A stretch of DNA of 64,000 bases, from the NCBI GenBank assembly GCA_963699215.1, contig OY969422.1, forward strand, positions 1,550,001 to 1,614,000, given 5' to 3'. Positions 24,585 to 34,040 of the stretch are shown here, piece after piece; position 1 is the stretch's first letter, and the number at the start of each line of letters is the position of its first letter. The DNA comes from VRUE01 sp963699215. GTDB lineage: Bacteria > Actinomycetota > Thermoleophilia > Solirubrobacterales > 70-9. A program made the translations under genes and the position numbers. Under the pieces are notes generated by a model that saw only the letters and a list, made by a program, of their open reading frames with translations, ran no database searches and was not told where the DNA came from.

Positions 24585-25445
24585 ATGACCACCACCAAGC
24601 AGTCCACCTTCGGCGCCACCCTGCGCACGACGATCCTGCTGGCGTCCCTTTCGGGGTTGCTGGTCGTCATCGGCGCCCTGATCGGCGGCCCCAGCACCGC
24701 GGCCGTCTTCCTCGGCATCGCCCTGCTGATCAACCTCGGCTCCTACTTCTTCAGCGACAAGCTGGCGTTGAAGATGAGCGGCGCGAAGCCGATCGAGGAG
24801 TCCGAAGCGCCGCGGCTCTACCAGATCGTGCGCGAACTGACGACCCGCGCCGGCCTGCCGATGCCGCGCCTCTACATGATCCCCCAGGAGCAGCCGAACG
24901 CCTTCGCCACCGGCCGTAACCCGAAGAACGCCGCGGTCGCGGTGACGGAGGGGATCACCAAGCTGCTCTCCGAGGACGAGCTGCGCGGCGTCCTCGCCCA
25001 CGAGCTCGCCCACATCCAGCACCGCGACATCCTGATCCAGTCGGTCGCCTCGGCGATCGGCGCCGCGATCACCTACCTCGCCTACATGATGATGTGGTTC
25101 GGCGGCGACGACGAGTCGCCGCTCAGCCTGGTCGCCTCGCTGGCCCTGGTCCTGCTGGCGCCGATCGCGGCGACGATCATCCAGCTCTCGATCTCGCGCC
25201 AGCGCGAGTACGCGGCCGACGCCGGCGGCGCCCAGATCTGCGGCAACCCCGAGTCGCTGGCGAGCGCCTTGCTGCGCCTCGAGCAGGGTGCGCAGGCGAT
25301 CCCGATGCAGGTCAACCAGGCGGCCGAGCCCCTCTACATCGTCAAGCCCTTCAAGGCAGGCGGCATCGCCGGTCTCTTCTCCACCCACCCGCCGATCGAA
25401 GAGCGGGTCAAGCGCCTGCGTCAGATGCGCCCGAGCCTGGGGTGA
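24585..25445 (+). CDS. htpX: membrane zinc metalloprotease HtpX
   Basis: 286 codons; Shine-Dalgarno ACAGGAG before the ATG. Two N-terminal helices, the HELAH zinc motif in GVLAHELAHIQHRD, two further helices, and the third zinc ligand in REYAADAGGA. HtpX degrades misfolded membrane proteins. Divergent from a two-component system, which may control it in response to envelope stress (inference). A strong terminator follows 28 nt after the stop. Confidence 0.95.
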   Translation: MTTTKQSTFGATLRTTILLASLSGLLVVIGALIGGPSTAAVFLGIALLINLGSYFFSDKLALKMSGAKPIEESEAPRLYQIVRELTTRAGLPMPRLYMIPQEQPNAFATGRNPKNAAVAVTEGITKLLSEDELRGVLAHELAHIQHRDILIQSVASAIGAAITYLAYMMMWFGGDDESPLSLVASLALVLLAPIAATIIQLSISRQREYAADAGGAQICGNPESLASALLRLEQGAQAIPMQVNQAAEPLYIVKPFKAGGIAGLFSTHPPIEERVKRLRQMRPSLG

Positions 25446-25473
25446 CCCGCCCGATTCGGTATTCAGCTACTGG

Positions 25474-25503
25474 AAAGGCCCGCATTTGCGGGCCTTTCTT
25501 CTT
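25474..25503 (+). terminator. intrinsic terminator after htpX
   Basis: AAAGGCCCGCA (25474-25484), TT, TGCGGGCCTTT (25487-25497): a perfect 11-bp stem followed by CTTCTT. Confidence 0.88.
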
Positions 25504-25518
25504 GGATCGCAGGTCCCG

Positions 25519-25547
25519 TTGACCAGGGGGTATTTAAGAACTACCCT
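25519..25547 (+). promoter_or_regulatory. promoter of the first TetR gene
   Basis: TTGACC (25519-25524), 17-bp spacer, TACCCT (25542-25547). The predicted transcription start leaves a leader of about 25 nt before the ATG at 25579. Confidence 0.6.
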
Positions 25548-25578
25548 GTACGTGTAACGGCATAGGCCGTTCGCGCCC

Positions 25579-26319
25579 ATGGCCAAAGCCCGCGCCAGAT
25601 CCAAATCCACCGCGCCGCGCCGCCTGCCGCGCGGCAGGCACGCGCTCGCGCCCGACGAGGTGCTGCGCGACCAGCGCGAGCGGCTGCTGGCCGCCGTGCC
25701 GCGCGTGGTCGCCGAACACGGCTACGAAGCGATGTCGGTCGCCGACATCGTCAAGGCAGCGGCCGTCTCGCGCAACGCCTTCTACAAGAACTTCGGCGAC
25801 AAGGGGGAGTGCTTCGCGACCGCCCACGATGCCGGTCACGAGCGTCTCTTCGATGTCCTCACGCAGCCGTGCGAGGAGGGGGCGACGCTCGAAGAGCGGG
25901 TCGAGCGCTCGCTGGCGGCAGGCCTCGACGCTCTGGCGGCCGAGCCCGACGTGGCGCGCCTCCTCTTCGTCGAGGCGCCCTCGGCGGGGGAGGAGATCGC
26001 CCTCCGCTACCACGAGTGGCTGGGGCGCTACGGCACCCTGCTGCGCTCCGCCGCCCCCGACCTGCCGCCCGAGTCGATCCCTGCACCTGAGGTAGAGGGT
26101 GTGATCGTCGGCGGCATCGCCTCGCGTGTCGCCAGCGAGGTGCTGAACGGCAGGGCGGCCAAGCTGCGAGACCTCACCGCTCCATTCGTGGAGTACGTGC
26201 TGGCCTTCTATCGCCTCAGCGAGCCGGGCCCCAAGGAGGGCAAGCTCGTCGCCTTCGAGCGCGAACAGCGCTCGGCGCAAGAGTCCGCCGAGGCTCAGCG
26301 CAAACAGGCCAGCGCCTAG
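25579..26319 (+). CDS. TetR/AcrR family regulator (first of three)
   Basis: 246 codons. A basic N-terminal extension (MAKARARSKSTAPRRLPRG) precedes the HTH: VVAEHGYEAMSVADIVKAAA, then VSRNAFYKNFGDKGECF. The C-terminal ligand domain is not recognisable. It has the same layout (long basic leader, GYE, FY.xF.xKEECF) as the two TetR proteins at 35626 and 36287, so the three look like paralogues. It lies directly before the secreted-protein operon, the most likely target. Confidence 0.9.
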   Translation: MAKARARSKSTAPRRLPRGRHALAPDEVLRDQRERLLAAVPRVVAEHGYEAMSVADIVKAAAVSRNAFYKNFGDKGECFATAHDAGHERLFDVLTQPCEEGATLEERVERSLAAGLDALAAEPDVARLLFVEAPSAGEEIALRYHEWLGRYGTLLRSAAPDLPPESIPAPEVEGVIVGGIASRVASEVLNGRAAKLRDLTAPFVEYVLAFYRLSEPGPKEGKLVAFEREQRSAQESAEAQRKQASA

Positions 26320-26342
26320 CTGGTCAGCGGGTTCTCTCGGCT

Positions 26343-26379
26343 CGGCTCGAGCCGTCTTTCTGGGAACCCATGGGGTTCC
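26343..26379 (+). terminator. tandem inverted repeats after the TetR gene
   Basis: CGGCTCGAGCCG (26343-26354) followed by TCTTTC, then GGAACCC-AT-GGGGTTCC (26363-26379). Probably a terminator region for the TetR gene. The rest of the 291-bp gap holds the promoter at 26436-26478 and about 130 nt of leader with no frame I can support. Confidence 0.5.
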
Positions 26380-26435
26380 ACAGCTAAAAGACCGCCCCAG
26401 AAGTCCCTGCAAAGCATGCGTTTCAATCAGAAATA

Positions 26436-26478
26436 CCATGTGCGTATCTTGACAACATCGGACCGGCGTGTTTACATC
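26436..26478 (+). promoter_or_regulatory. promoter of the secreted-protein operon, with duplicated element
   Basis: CCATGTGCGTATCTTGACAA (26436-26455) contains -35 TTGACA (26449-26454); 17 bp on is TTACAT. The identical 20-mer with the same spacing stands at 35551-35570 before the TetR pair, and CGTGTTT before the -10 is shared as well. Such conservation upstream of the -35 points to a common regulator or sigma factor. Confidence 0.7.
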
Positions 26479-26610
26479 CGGCAACGTCTTCTCATAGGAA
26501 CGAAGACGGTATAGCCAACAAGCGCCCAAGTACGGGACACAGGGAAAACGAGCTCAGGGAGGGCCGCAAGGGAGCGGCCGGTAGAGGGCTCGAGGGACAA
26601 GGAGAGCTAC

Positions 26611-29600
26611 GTGAGAAGCCACGCGAAGGCATCGACCGCGGGATCGACCCAGCGCCAGGACAGCGGCCTCGGCCGCATCTTCCGTGGAGCCCTTGCCATC
26701 CGTGGCGCCTCTGGCGGTGTCGACGGGAGTGGTGCGCCTTCGATCCGGCTCGCGGTTTCGGCGACAGCGGTGCTCTTTTTGGCGATCGTCGTCTCCCTTG
26801 CCGCAGAGAGCCGTGCCGCCACCGTCACCCAGCCCTTCCTGAGCGGCCAGTTTGGCTCGCCCGGCAGCGGCAGCGGTCAGCTCACCAATCCCCAGGGGAT
26901 AGCGGTCGAACAAGGAGGGAGCGGCGCCGTCTACGTCGCCGACACCGGCAACGCGCGGGTGCAGAAGTTCACCGCCAGCGGCAGCTTTGTCCTCATGTTC
27001 GGCAAAGGGGTCAACCAGACCACCAGCGGGAACGTCTGCACCGCCGCCTCCGGTAACACCTGCAAAGCGGGGACGCCGGGGACCGCCGCCGGGGAACTGC
27101 AGACGCCGCGGTTCATCGCCGTCGATAGCTCCGGTGGGCCCTCGAACGGCAGCGTCTACGTCGCCGACACCGCCAACAACAAAGTCACCAAGTTCGACTC
27201 CTCCGGCAACTTGGTCGCCGGCTGGGGCTCGGGCGGCCAGCTGAACGGCTCGACCGCCACCAACGGCCCCTTCGGCGCCATCGCCGGCATCGTCGTCGAC
27301 CCCAGCGGCAACCTGGAGGTCCTCGACACCAACAGCAGGATGTTCAAATTCACCGAGAACGGCACCTTCTCGACCGATTTCACGGTGGCCCGCGGCACCT
27401 CCGCCAACGGCCTCACGGTCGACTCGCTCGGCAACTTCTACAAGTCGAACGGCTCTCCCAGCGTCCAAAGGCTCACCCCCGCCGGCGCCGACCTGGGCCA
27501 AGTGACCTTCGCCCAGGACGCCAAGGGCATGGCCAGCAACCTCAGCAGCGGCGACCTCTTCGTCAACGGCGGTGCGCGCATCGATCGCTACCACTTCGAC
27601 GGCTCGGGCAACGTGATCACCTCAACCGGGGCGACCTGCACGCCGACCGCCTTTACCGGCTGCGAAGCGACCGAAACCTTCGCCAACGGGGGAGAGCTGA
27701 GCGGCGGCGTCGGCATCGCGGTCAGGAGCTCGAACGGCGACGTCTACGGGGTCAGCTCCAGCACCGGCAAAGTCATCATCGTCTCGTTTCTGACCGGCAC
27801 CGCGCCCGACGTGACGATCGAAGCGACCTCCGAAAAAGGCGTCTCCAAAGCCAAAGCCAACGGCAAAGTCAATCCCCTCAGCCTGCCCGCGAGCAGCTAT
27901 AAATTCGAATGGAAGCAGGGCGCCGGCGCCAGCTGGTCGGGCGCCCAGGCCTCGGCCCCGGTCGTGCTGCCTGTGGCGACCGAAGAAATCGCCGTCTCCC
28001 ACAACATCGCGGGGCTCTTGGGCAACACGACCTACCAGGTGCGCCTGGTCGGCATAAACGACGAAAACGGCCTGCGGAGCGTCTCCAGCGCCGATACCTT
28101 CACCACCGCCACGGCCGCCTCGGCTCCCGCCGTGACGATCGTTGCCCCCGCCGTCAACGCCGCCACGGCCAACGTTTCGGGCACGGTCAACCCCAAAGAA
28201 GACTTCGGCACCACCTGGCGCCTTCAGGTGAGCACCGATCCCGCCTGTGCCGGCGGCTTCTCCGCACAGCCGAGCCACAACCTGAGCTCCGAAGCCAACA
28301 GCCCCCTTGCGGTCTCCGAAGAACTGACCGGCCTGCAGGCCAACCAGCACTACTGCGTGCGGATCGCTGCTACCAACAGCGCTGGTACGACCACCTCCGA
28401 AGTGAAGGAATTCACCACCGACCCGGTGATCCCCAGTCAGGTTTTCACCGCCTTTGCCGCACCGCGTACCGACACCACGGCGCGGATCAACGCCCGCGTC
28501 AATCCCGAGGGGGCCAGTTCGGTCTATCCGATGACCTACCGCTTCGAGTACAGCAAAGACGGCGGTACGACCTGGATCGCACTGCCCGAGCGCGAATACA
28601 CCGAGGGCGCCCGCGAACAGATCGTCTTGGCCGAGGAGCTGACCGGCCTCAGCCCCAACACCACCTACAGCTATCGCTTCAGCGCCGAAAGTGATGCGGG
28701 CCCTGCATTGCCACAGGGCGAGGAGCTTGAGTTCACCACCCGCACGACGGCGGAGATGATCCTGCCCCCGCGCGGCTTCGAGCTGGTCAGCAACCCCGAC
28801 AAGGGAAATCAGCGGGTCGAAATGGCTGAACTTCCGGACAAAGGATCGCCGATGTCGGCCGACGGCGAGAAGGTCGTCTGGTCAGTCAACGGCGGAGCAC
28901 CGGGTGGAGCCAGTGGCACCGGCGCCACTTTTCTCGCTGAGCGGACTGCGAGCGGTTGGAAATCTACCGGCCTAGTGCCCCCCGCCGCCGCCCAGATTGG
29001 GGGTGGGAATTACAAATACACCCTCCAGGCCACCAATCCGGATTTTTCTCAGTTCTTCTACACCGTTGCTCTGGGCAAGGTCGGCACCTTAGTGAACGAC
29101 CCGACTGTGGTGCGCCTCGACGATAGTGGGCACCAGGACGTTCTGAAAAACCTTCAAGCCTCCGAATTTGCCCTCGCCGGGAACATCGAGGTGACCGATG
29201 ACGGCAGTCACGTCTTGGTCCAGGATCCTGTCACCGGTCAACTCGAGGATGTCGGTAGCGGCTCGCCCGAACCGGTCAGCGTCATGCCCGACGGTTTGCC
29301 GGCGGAATGCGGCACTATCGGGAATGACTTGAGGCACAAACAGTGGAAGCCCGACTACCACGTGGCCTCCGTCGATGATGCCTCGAGGGTCTACTTCCAG
29401 GCAAGTCCGAATGGCAATTGCTCGGGATTGGATGGACTCTATCTGCGCAATCGCGATACCGAAGAGACCACTTTGATAGATCCGGGCGCGTTCGGTGAAA
29501 ATCCGGAAGTCATCCGGGCGACGCCCGATGGGCAGGTTGTTTATTTCGCCAGCTTCAGCCAGCTCGATCCAGCCGATGGGAACGTCCATCGCGACGTCTA

Positions 29601-30621
29601 CCGCTGGGACGAGGCAAGCGGCGAACCTACCTGTCTGACCTGCGAAGCACACCCCGATGTGAATATCAAAGAACAGGTGCTGATCTCCGACGACTTCTCA
29701 CATATCTACTTCGAATCCACACACCAGCTCGTACCTGGAATGGGCAAGGCGGGCCACAGAACCATCTACACGCTGAGCGAAGGTGAGGTCAGGTTCGTCG
29801 CCGACATCGGTGCAGACGATACGTCTGACGTGTTCAACAACGATCCCAAACTTTCGTCTGATGGCAATGTGCTGCTGTTCCAGGCTAACACCATTGGGCT
29901 GACCGCCGACCACATCGGTCCCGAATGCGTCCTTATTCAGAATGGAGAAGAGGCCGGCCTGAGTGGCTGCAAAGAGCTCTACCGCTACGACGACTGGGAC
30001 GGCAGTGTTGAGTGCATCTCCTGCGATCGGAGCGGCCCCACCACCCACGGCGTTGGCGTAGAGAACCTCGCTGGCCTATTTCGCTATCAGCTCTCTGCAG
30101 ATGGCAACACGATCCCCTTCGTGACTTGGGAACCCCTGGTGCCACTCGACGTCAATCACGACGCCGATATCTACGAGTGGCGAAACGGCGCCGTTCGGTT
30201 GCTCACTGACGGGATTTCCGATCAGGGGGTTCTTTTCTCCTCCCTGAAAATCGTCGCCATCGATCGAAACGGCGCCAACATCCTGGTTGCGCTGGCGCCG
30301 CCCAACGGCAAGCTGACTGGCTTCGAGCAGGACGGGCTCTTAGCGCTTTACGACGTGCGGATTGGCGGCGGCTTTGAACCGCCGAGCCCGGTCGTGCACT
30401 GCAGCGAGGATTCCTGCCAGGGGCCGCTGCAGGCCGCGCCAACGAGGCGCCTGCCCGCCAGCGCCGGTTTCAGCGGCCGTGGCAACGAAGTGCCGCAGGC
30501 AAGCAAAAAACGACGTCCCTGCGCGCGTAAACACGGCAAGGTGAAACGGCGTTGCATACGCAAACACAAAAGACAGGCGCAAAAAGCAAGCGTCCAGGGC
30601 AACGGCGGGAGGGCCAAGTGA
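26611..30621 (+). CDS. large secreted NHL / FN3-like / PD40-like protein
   Basis: 1336 codons from a GTG with AAGGAG 6 nt upstream. A long basic leader carries a hydrophobic core at about residues 46-64 with a likely cleavage near 70. Then come NHL-type beta-propeller repeats at about 75-390 (NPQGIAVEQG, YVADTGNARVQKF; again YVADTANNKVTKF), three FN3-like modules at about 396-710 (each with an AxVNP element), a TolB/PD40-like propeller at about 715-1265, and a very basic Cys-containing tail (RKHGKVKRRC). This architecture is typical of Thermoleophilia surface proteins of unknown role. Base use is less GC-rich in the last third. It heads a four-gene operon and the next frame begins inside its stop. 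Confidence 0.85.
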   Translation: MRSHAKASTAGSTQRQDSGLGRIFRGALAIRGASGGVDGSGAPSIRLAVSATAVLFLAIVVSLAAESRAATVTQPFLSGQFGSPGSGSGQLTNPQGIAVEQGGSGAVYVADTGNARVQKFTASGSFVLMFGKGVNQTTSGNVCTAASGNTCKAGTPGTAAGELQTPRFIAVDSSGGPSNGSVYVADTANNKVTKFDSSGNLVAGWGSGGQLNGSTATNGPFGAIAGIVVDPSGNLEVLDTNSRMFKFTENGTFSTDFTVARGTSANGLTVDSLGNFYKSNGSPSVQRLTPAGADLGQVTFAQDAKGMASNLSSGDLFVNGGARIDRYHFDGSGNVITSTGATCTPTAFTGCEATETFANGGELSGGVGIAVRSSNGDVYGVSSSTGKVIIVSFLTGTAPDVTIEATSEKGVSKAKANGKVNPLSLPASSYKFEWKQGAGASWSGAQASAPVVLPVATEEIAVSHNIAGLLGNTTYQVRLVGINDENGLRSVSSADTFTTATAASAPAVTIVAPAVNAATANVSGTVNPKEDFGTTWRLQVSTDPACAGGFSAQPSHNLSSEANSPLAVSEELTGLQANQHYCVRIAATNSAGTTTSEVKEFTTDPVIPSQVFTAFAAPRTDTTARINARVNPEGASSVYPMTYRFEYSKDGGTTWIALPEREYTEGAREQIVLAEELTGLSPNTTYSYRFSAESDAGPALPQGEELEFTTRTTAEMILPPRGFELVSNPDKGNQRVEMAELPDKGSPMSADGEKVVWSVNGGAPGGASGTGATFLAERTASGWKSTGLVPPAAAQIGGGNYKYTLQATNPDFSQFFYTVALGKVGTLVNDPTVVRLDDSGHQDVLKNLQASEFALAGNIEVTDDGSHVLVQDPVTGQLEDVGSGSPEPVSVMPDGLPAECGTIGNDLRHKQWKPDYHVASVDDASRVYFQASPNGNCSGLDGLYLRNRDTEETTLIDPGAFGENPEVIRATPDGQVVYFASFSQLDPADGNVHRDVYRWDEASGEPTCLTCEAHPDVNIKEQVLISDDFSHIYFESTHQLVPGMGKAGHRTIYTLSEGEVRFVADIGADDTSDVFNNDPKLSSDGNVLLFQANTIGLTADHIGPECVLIQNGEEAGLSGCKELYRYDDWDGSVECISCDRSGPTTHGVGVENLAGLFRYQLSADGNTIPFVTWEPLVPLDVNHDADIYEWRNGAVRLLTDGISDQGVLFSSLKIVAIDRNGANILVALAPPNGKLTGFEQDGLLALYDVRIGGGFEPPSPVVHCSEDSCQGPLQAAPTRRLPASAGFSGRGNEVPQASKKRRPCARKHGKVKRRCIRKHKRQAQKASVQGNGGRAK

Positions 30622-30653
30622 ACCGGCGCGCAGAGACGGGGGGAAGCACCGAG

Positions 30654-33600
30654 ATGAACACGACCAGGGCAAAGCGCAAGCACGTCGTCAAGCTGGCGAC
30701 ACTGGCCACGACCGCGACTTTGATCTTCGCTGCCCTCGGTGGCTCCGCAGCCGAGGGCGCGACCGGTCCGCTCCTCCAGATCAAGACTACCTGGGGCGAC
30801 ACCAGCCTCAAACCGGGTGGCGAAGGACAAGTCGAAGTCCAGGTGCGCAACGTCGGCGATGCCCCCGGCGCCGCAGAAGAACTGACGATCACCGACCAGC
30901 TGCCCGCGGGGGTGACGGTAACGGGCATCCGCTGGGATGGAGAAATCGGCGATCTCTCCTTCGTTTGCTCGGGAGTCGGAACCGGAACGGCGACGTGCAG
31001 CATCCCAAGCGATCCCTTCATAGCGGAACTGGCCCCCGCACCCGGAACCGGTGCTGCCTTCCTCTTCCCGGCACCCTCCGGTTACTTGCCGCCGATCTTC
31101 ATCGACGTCGCGATCGACCCTGGGGTGTCGGGAACTGGTATCAACACCGCCACGGTGAGCGGCGGCGGTGCTCCCACCGACACCGACGTCGATCCGATCC
31201 CCTTCGGCCAGGTCCAGCCTCCGTTCGATGTCATCCCGAGCAGCTTCGAAGCCGATTTCTTCGACGCGGGGTATCCGTTCGGCTCGCCCTCTCGTCAGGC
31301 CGGCGACCGCCCCTTCGAGCTGCGGGTCAACTTCGATTTCACCCATGAAACTGGCATCAGTACGATCGACGGCCGCCACTACATAACCGCCAACGGCGCA
31401 ATCAAGGACGTCGAAGTCACGCTGCCGCGCGGCTTCAGCGGCAACCCGGAGTCGACGCCGAAGTGCGATCCCGTCGATTTCGGGGAAACCGGCATATCCC
31501 TGAGCGCGACCCAGTGTCCACCCGACACCCAGGTCGGCTACCTGAATGTTCTCATGAAAGAAGGCACGACGAGGAAAAACGCCCGGGGCAATTTCTATAA
31601 CACCAACGAGACGCTCACTCGTGTTCCCATCTACAACCTCGAGCCGCCCACAGGCGTACCGGCCGACTTCGGCTTCAACGCAGGTACCTACGTCCTGGGA
31701 CACATCTATCCCAACCTCGACCCGGCGCAGAACTACGCGATCAAGACGTCGACGCCGAACATCTCAAGCCTGGTGCGGGTGCGGGGCTCGGAAGTGACCT
31801 TCTGGGGAGTGCCAGCCGACCCAGCGCACGACAAATTCCGCTACTTCGTTGGAGTTCCGAGTGATAGCCCCTCCGTCGGCGCTCCCTGGGGCTCGGCCGC
31901 GATCCGCCCGCTCCTGACCAACCCGGTCGACTGCGGCTTCGACAACGGCGGCGCGAGGATCCGCGTCGACTCCTATAACGACCCCGGCAACTTCACCCCG
32001 GTGCAGGAGTACGGCAACCCGCTGAACGTCGAAGGCTGCGACGATCCGCGCTTCCGCTTCGAACCGGAAGTCTCGCTGCAGCCGACGAACAAGGACGCCG
32101 GCGCTCCGACCGGGCTGGCGGTGCATTTGGAAGTGCCGCAGCGAAGCGACGAGGTAGAGGACGCCACCGACCTCTACGCCGAGAACGAAGAGGTCAAGGC
32201 GATCCCGACCCCGCCGATGAAGAAAGCGGTGGTCACCCTGCCGCAGGGGATGACGGTCAACCCGGCGGCTGCACAGGGCCTCGCCTCCTGCTCACCGGAG
32301 CAGATCGGCCTCGGCACCGACAAGCCGGTCACCTGCCCGGACTCATCGCAGTACGGGACGCTGACCCTGCACACGCCGATCCTGCCGGTCGACGAACAGC
32401 CCGAGGGCTGGGTCTATATCGCCAAGCAGAACGACAACCCGTTCCACAACTTCTTGAGCTTGTATCTGGTTATCCAGGAACCCGACCGGGGCATCCTGGT
32501 GAAGGTGCCGGGACGAGTCGACCTCGACCCGGCGACGGGGCAGATCACGACCACCTTCGACGACCTGCCCCAGTTCCCGCTCGAAGACATGGAGATGAAC
32601 CTGAAGGGCGGCCTCAGGGCGGGCCTGGTCAACCCACAGACCTGTGGCAAGAAGACGATCGAGGCCACCTTCTACTCCTGGCACGATCCAAGCACCCCGC
32701 ACACGGTCAAAAGCAATTATCAAGTGACTCAAAACGCGGATGGCACTCCCTGCCACCAGAGCTTGGGCGACAGGCCCTTCAACCCCCAGCTCGCAGGCGG
32801 CACGGTCAACAACTTGGCCGGCTCCTTCAGCCCGCTCGAGCTCGAGTTCTCGAGGACCGACCTCGAGCAAGAGCTATCGGTCGCCGAGGGAACCGCTCCC
32901 CCGGGGCTGCTGGCCTCGCTGAAGGGGGTGGGCCGCTGCTCAGATGCAGCGATCGCAGCAGCAGCTGATCCGCTGAGAACCGGAAGCGAAGAGATCAACA
33001 ATCCCTCTTGTCCCGCCGACAGCCTGGTAGGCACGGTCGACGCAGGAGCAGGAGTGGGCCAAGTCCTCACCTACGTCAAAGGCAAGGTCTACCTCGCCGG
33101 CCCATATAAAGGGGCACCGCTCTCAGGCGTGGCGATAGTCCCCGCTGTGGCCGGACCATTTGACCTGGGAACGATCGTCACCAGGACCCCCACCTACGTC
33201 AACCCCAAGACCGCCGAGGTCAGCCTGAAGACCGATGAGCTGCCCTTGATCTTCAAGGGAGTCCCGGTCCGCGTCAGGGACATCAGGGTCCATCTGGATC
33301 GACCCAACTTCACCTTGAACCCGACCAACTGCGATCCCTTTGCTCTCACCGGCACTCTGTTCAGCTCCGAAGGCAAATCGAAAGCAGGCGGAAGCCGCTT
33401 CCAGGCATCGGAATGCCAGAGCCTCGGCTTCAAGCCCCGCCTCACCACCCGCCTCTTCGGCGGCACCAAACGAGGCGCCCATCCCAAATTCCAGGGCATC
33501 TTCAGAGCTAGGGAAGGCGATGCCAACGTCTCCGGAGCGGTGGTCACCCTGCCCAGGTCTTCCTTCCTCGACCAAAGCCACATCAGGACGGTCTGCACCA

Positions 33601-34040
33601 GGGTCCAGTTCGCCGCTGACGCCTGCCCGGCAGGCTCGATCTACGGCCACGCGGTGGCAAGCACGCCGCTGCTAGACGAAGAGCTATCGGGACCCGTATA
33701 CCTGCGCTCCTCCAACAACAAGCTGCCCGACCTGGTCGCCGACCTGCACGGCATCGTCGACGTCGAGGTAACGGGGCGGATCGACTCGATCAGAGGCGGC
33801 ATCAGGGCCAACTTCGAGTCGATCCCAGACGCACCGGTGGAGCAGTTCACGATCACCATGCAGGGCGGCAAGAAGGGCCTCCTCGTCAACAGCAGAGACA
33901 TCTGCGCCCGTACCTACCGCGTCAACGCCGAATTCGACGCGCAAAACGGCAAGGAAGCCACGCTTAAGCCGAAGCTGCAGGCCAAATGCAAAGCAACGCG
34001 CAAAGCCAAACGGGCGAACAGAAGCGCCCCCAAGCGTTGA
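30654..34040 (+). CDS. large secreted Cys-containing protein with DUF11-like N-terminus
   Basis: 1128 codons from the ATG at 30654, which has GGGGGGAAG 7 nt upstream and gives a clean signal peptide (KHVVKLATLATTATLIFAAL, then an AxA site near residue 34). A GTG at 30618 overlaps the previous stop as GTGA and is the other option. Residues about 40-170 look like a DUF11/CARDB adhesin-type beta domain (PGGEGQVEVQVRNVGDAPGA). The remainder is repetitive beta-rich sequence with many CP(P/A)D-type Cys motifs such as ATQCPPDTQVG, SCPADSLVG and DACPAGSIYG, apparently a repeated module. It ends in a basic tail (KATRKAKRANRSAPKR). Function unknown. Confidence 0.8.
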   Translation: MNTTRAKRKHVVKLATLATTATLIFAALGGSAAEGATGPLLQIKTTWGDTSLKPGGEGQVEVQVRNVGDAPGAAEELTITDQLPAGVTVTGIRWDGEIGDLSFVCSGVGTGTATCSIPSDPFIAELAPAPGTGAAFLFPAPSGYLPPIFIDVAIDPGVSGTGINTATVSGGGAPTDTDVDPIPFGQVQPPFDVIPSSFEADFFDAGYPFGSPSRQAGDRPFELRVNFDFTHETGISTIDGRHYITANGAIKDVEVTLPRGFSGNPESTPKCDPVDFGETGISLSATQCPPDTQVGYLNVLMKEGTTRKNARGNFYNTNETLTRVPIYNLEPPTGVPADFGFNAGTYVLGHIYPNLDPAQNYAIKTSTPNISSLVRVRGSEVTFWGVPADPAHDKFRYFVGVPSDSPSVGAPWGSAAIRPLLTNPVDCGFDNGGARIRVDSYNDPGNFTPVQEYGNPLNVEGCDDPRFRFEPEVSLQPTNKDAGAPTGLAVHLEVPQRSDEVEDATDLYAENEEVKAIPTPPMKKAVVTLPQGMTVNPAAAQGLASCSPEQIGLGTDKPVTCPDSSQYGTLTLHTPILPVDEQPEGWVYIAKQNDNPFHNFLSLYLVIQEPDRGILVKVPGRVDLDPATGQITTTFDDLPQFPLEDMEMNLKGGLRAGLVNPQTCGKKTIEATFYSWHDPSTPHTVKSNYQVTQNADGTPCHQSLGDRPFNPQLAGGTVNNLAGSFSPLELEFSRTDLEQELSVAEGTAPPGLLASLKGVGRCSDAAIAAAADPLRTGSEEINNPSCPADSLVGTVDAGAGVGQVLTYVKGKVYLAGPYKGAPLSGVAIVPAVAGPFDLGTIVTRTPTYVNPKTAEVSLKTDELPLIFKGVPVRVRDIRVHLDRPNFTLNPTNCDPFALTGTLFSSEGKSKAGGSRFQASECQSLGFKPRLTTRLFGGTKRGAHPKFQGIFRAREGDANVSGAVVTLPRSSFLDQSHIRTVCTRVQFAADACPAGSIYGHAVASTPLLDEELSGPVYLRSSNNKLPDLVADLHGIVDVEVTGRIDSIRGGIRANFESIPDAPVEQFTITMQGGKKGLLVNSRDICARTYRVNAEFDAQNGKEATLKPKLQAKCKATRKAKRANRSAPKR

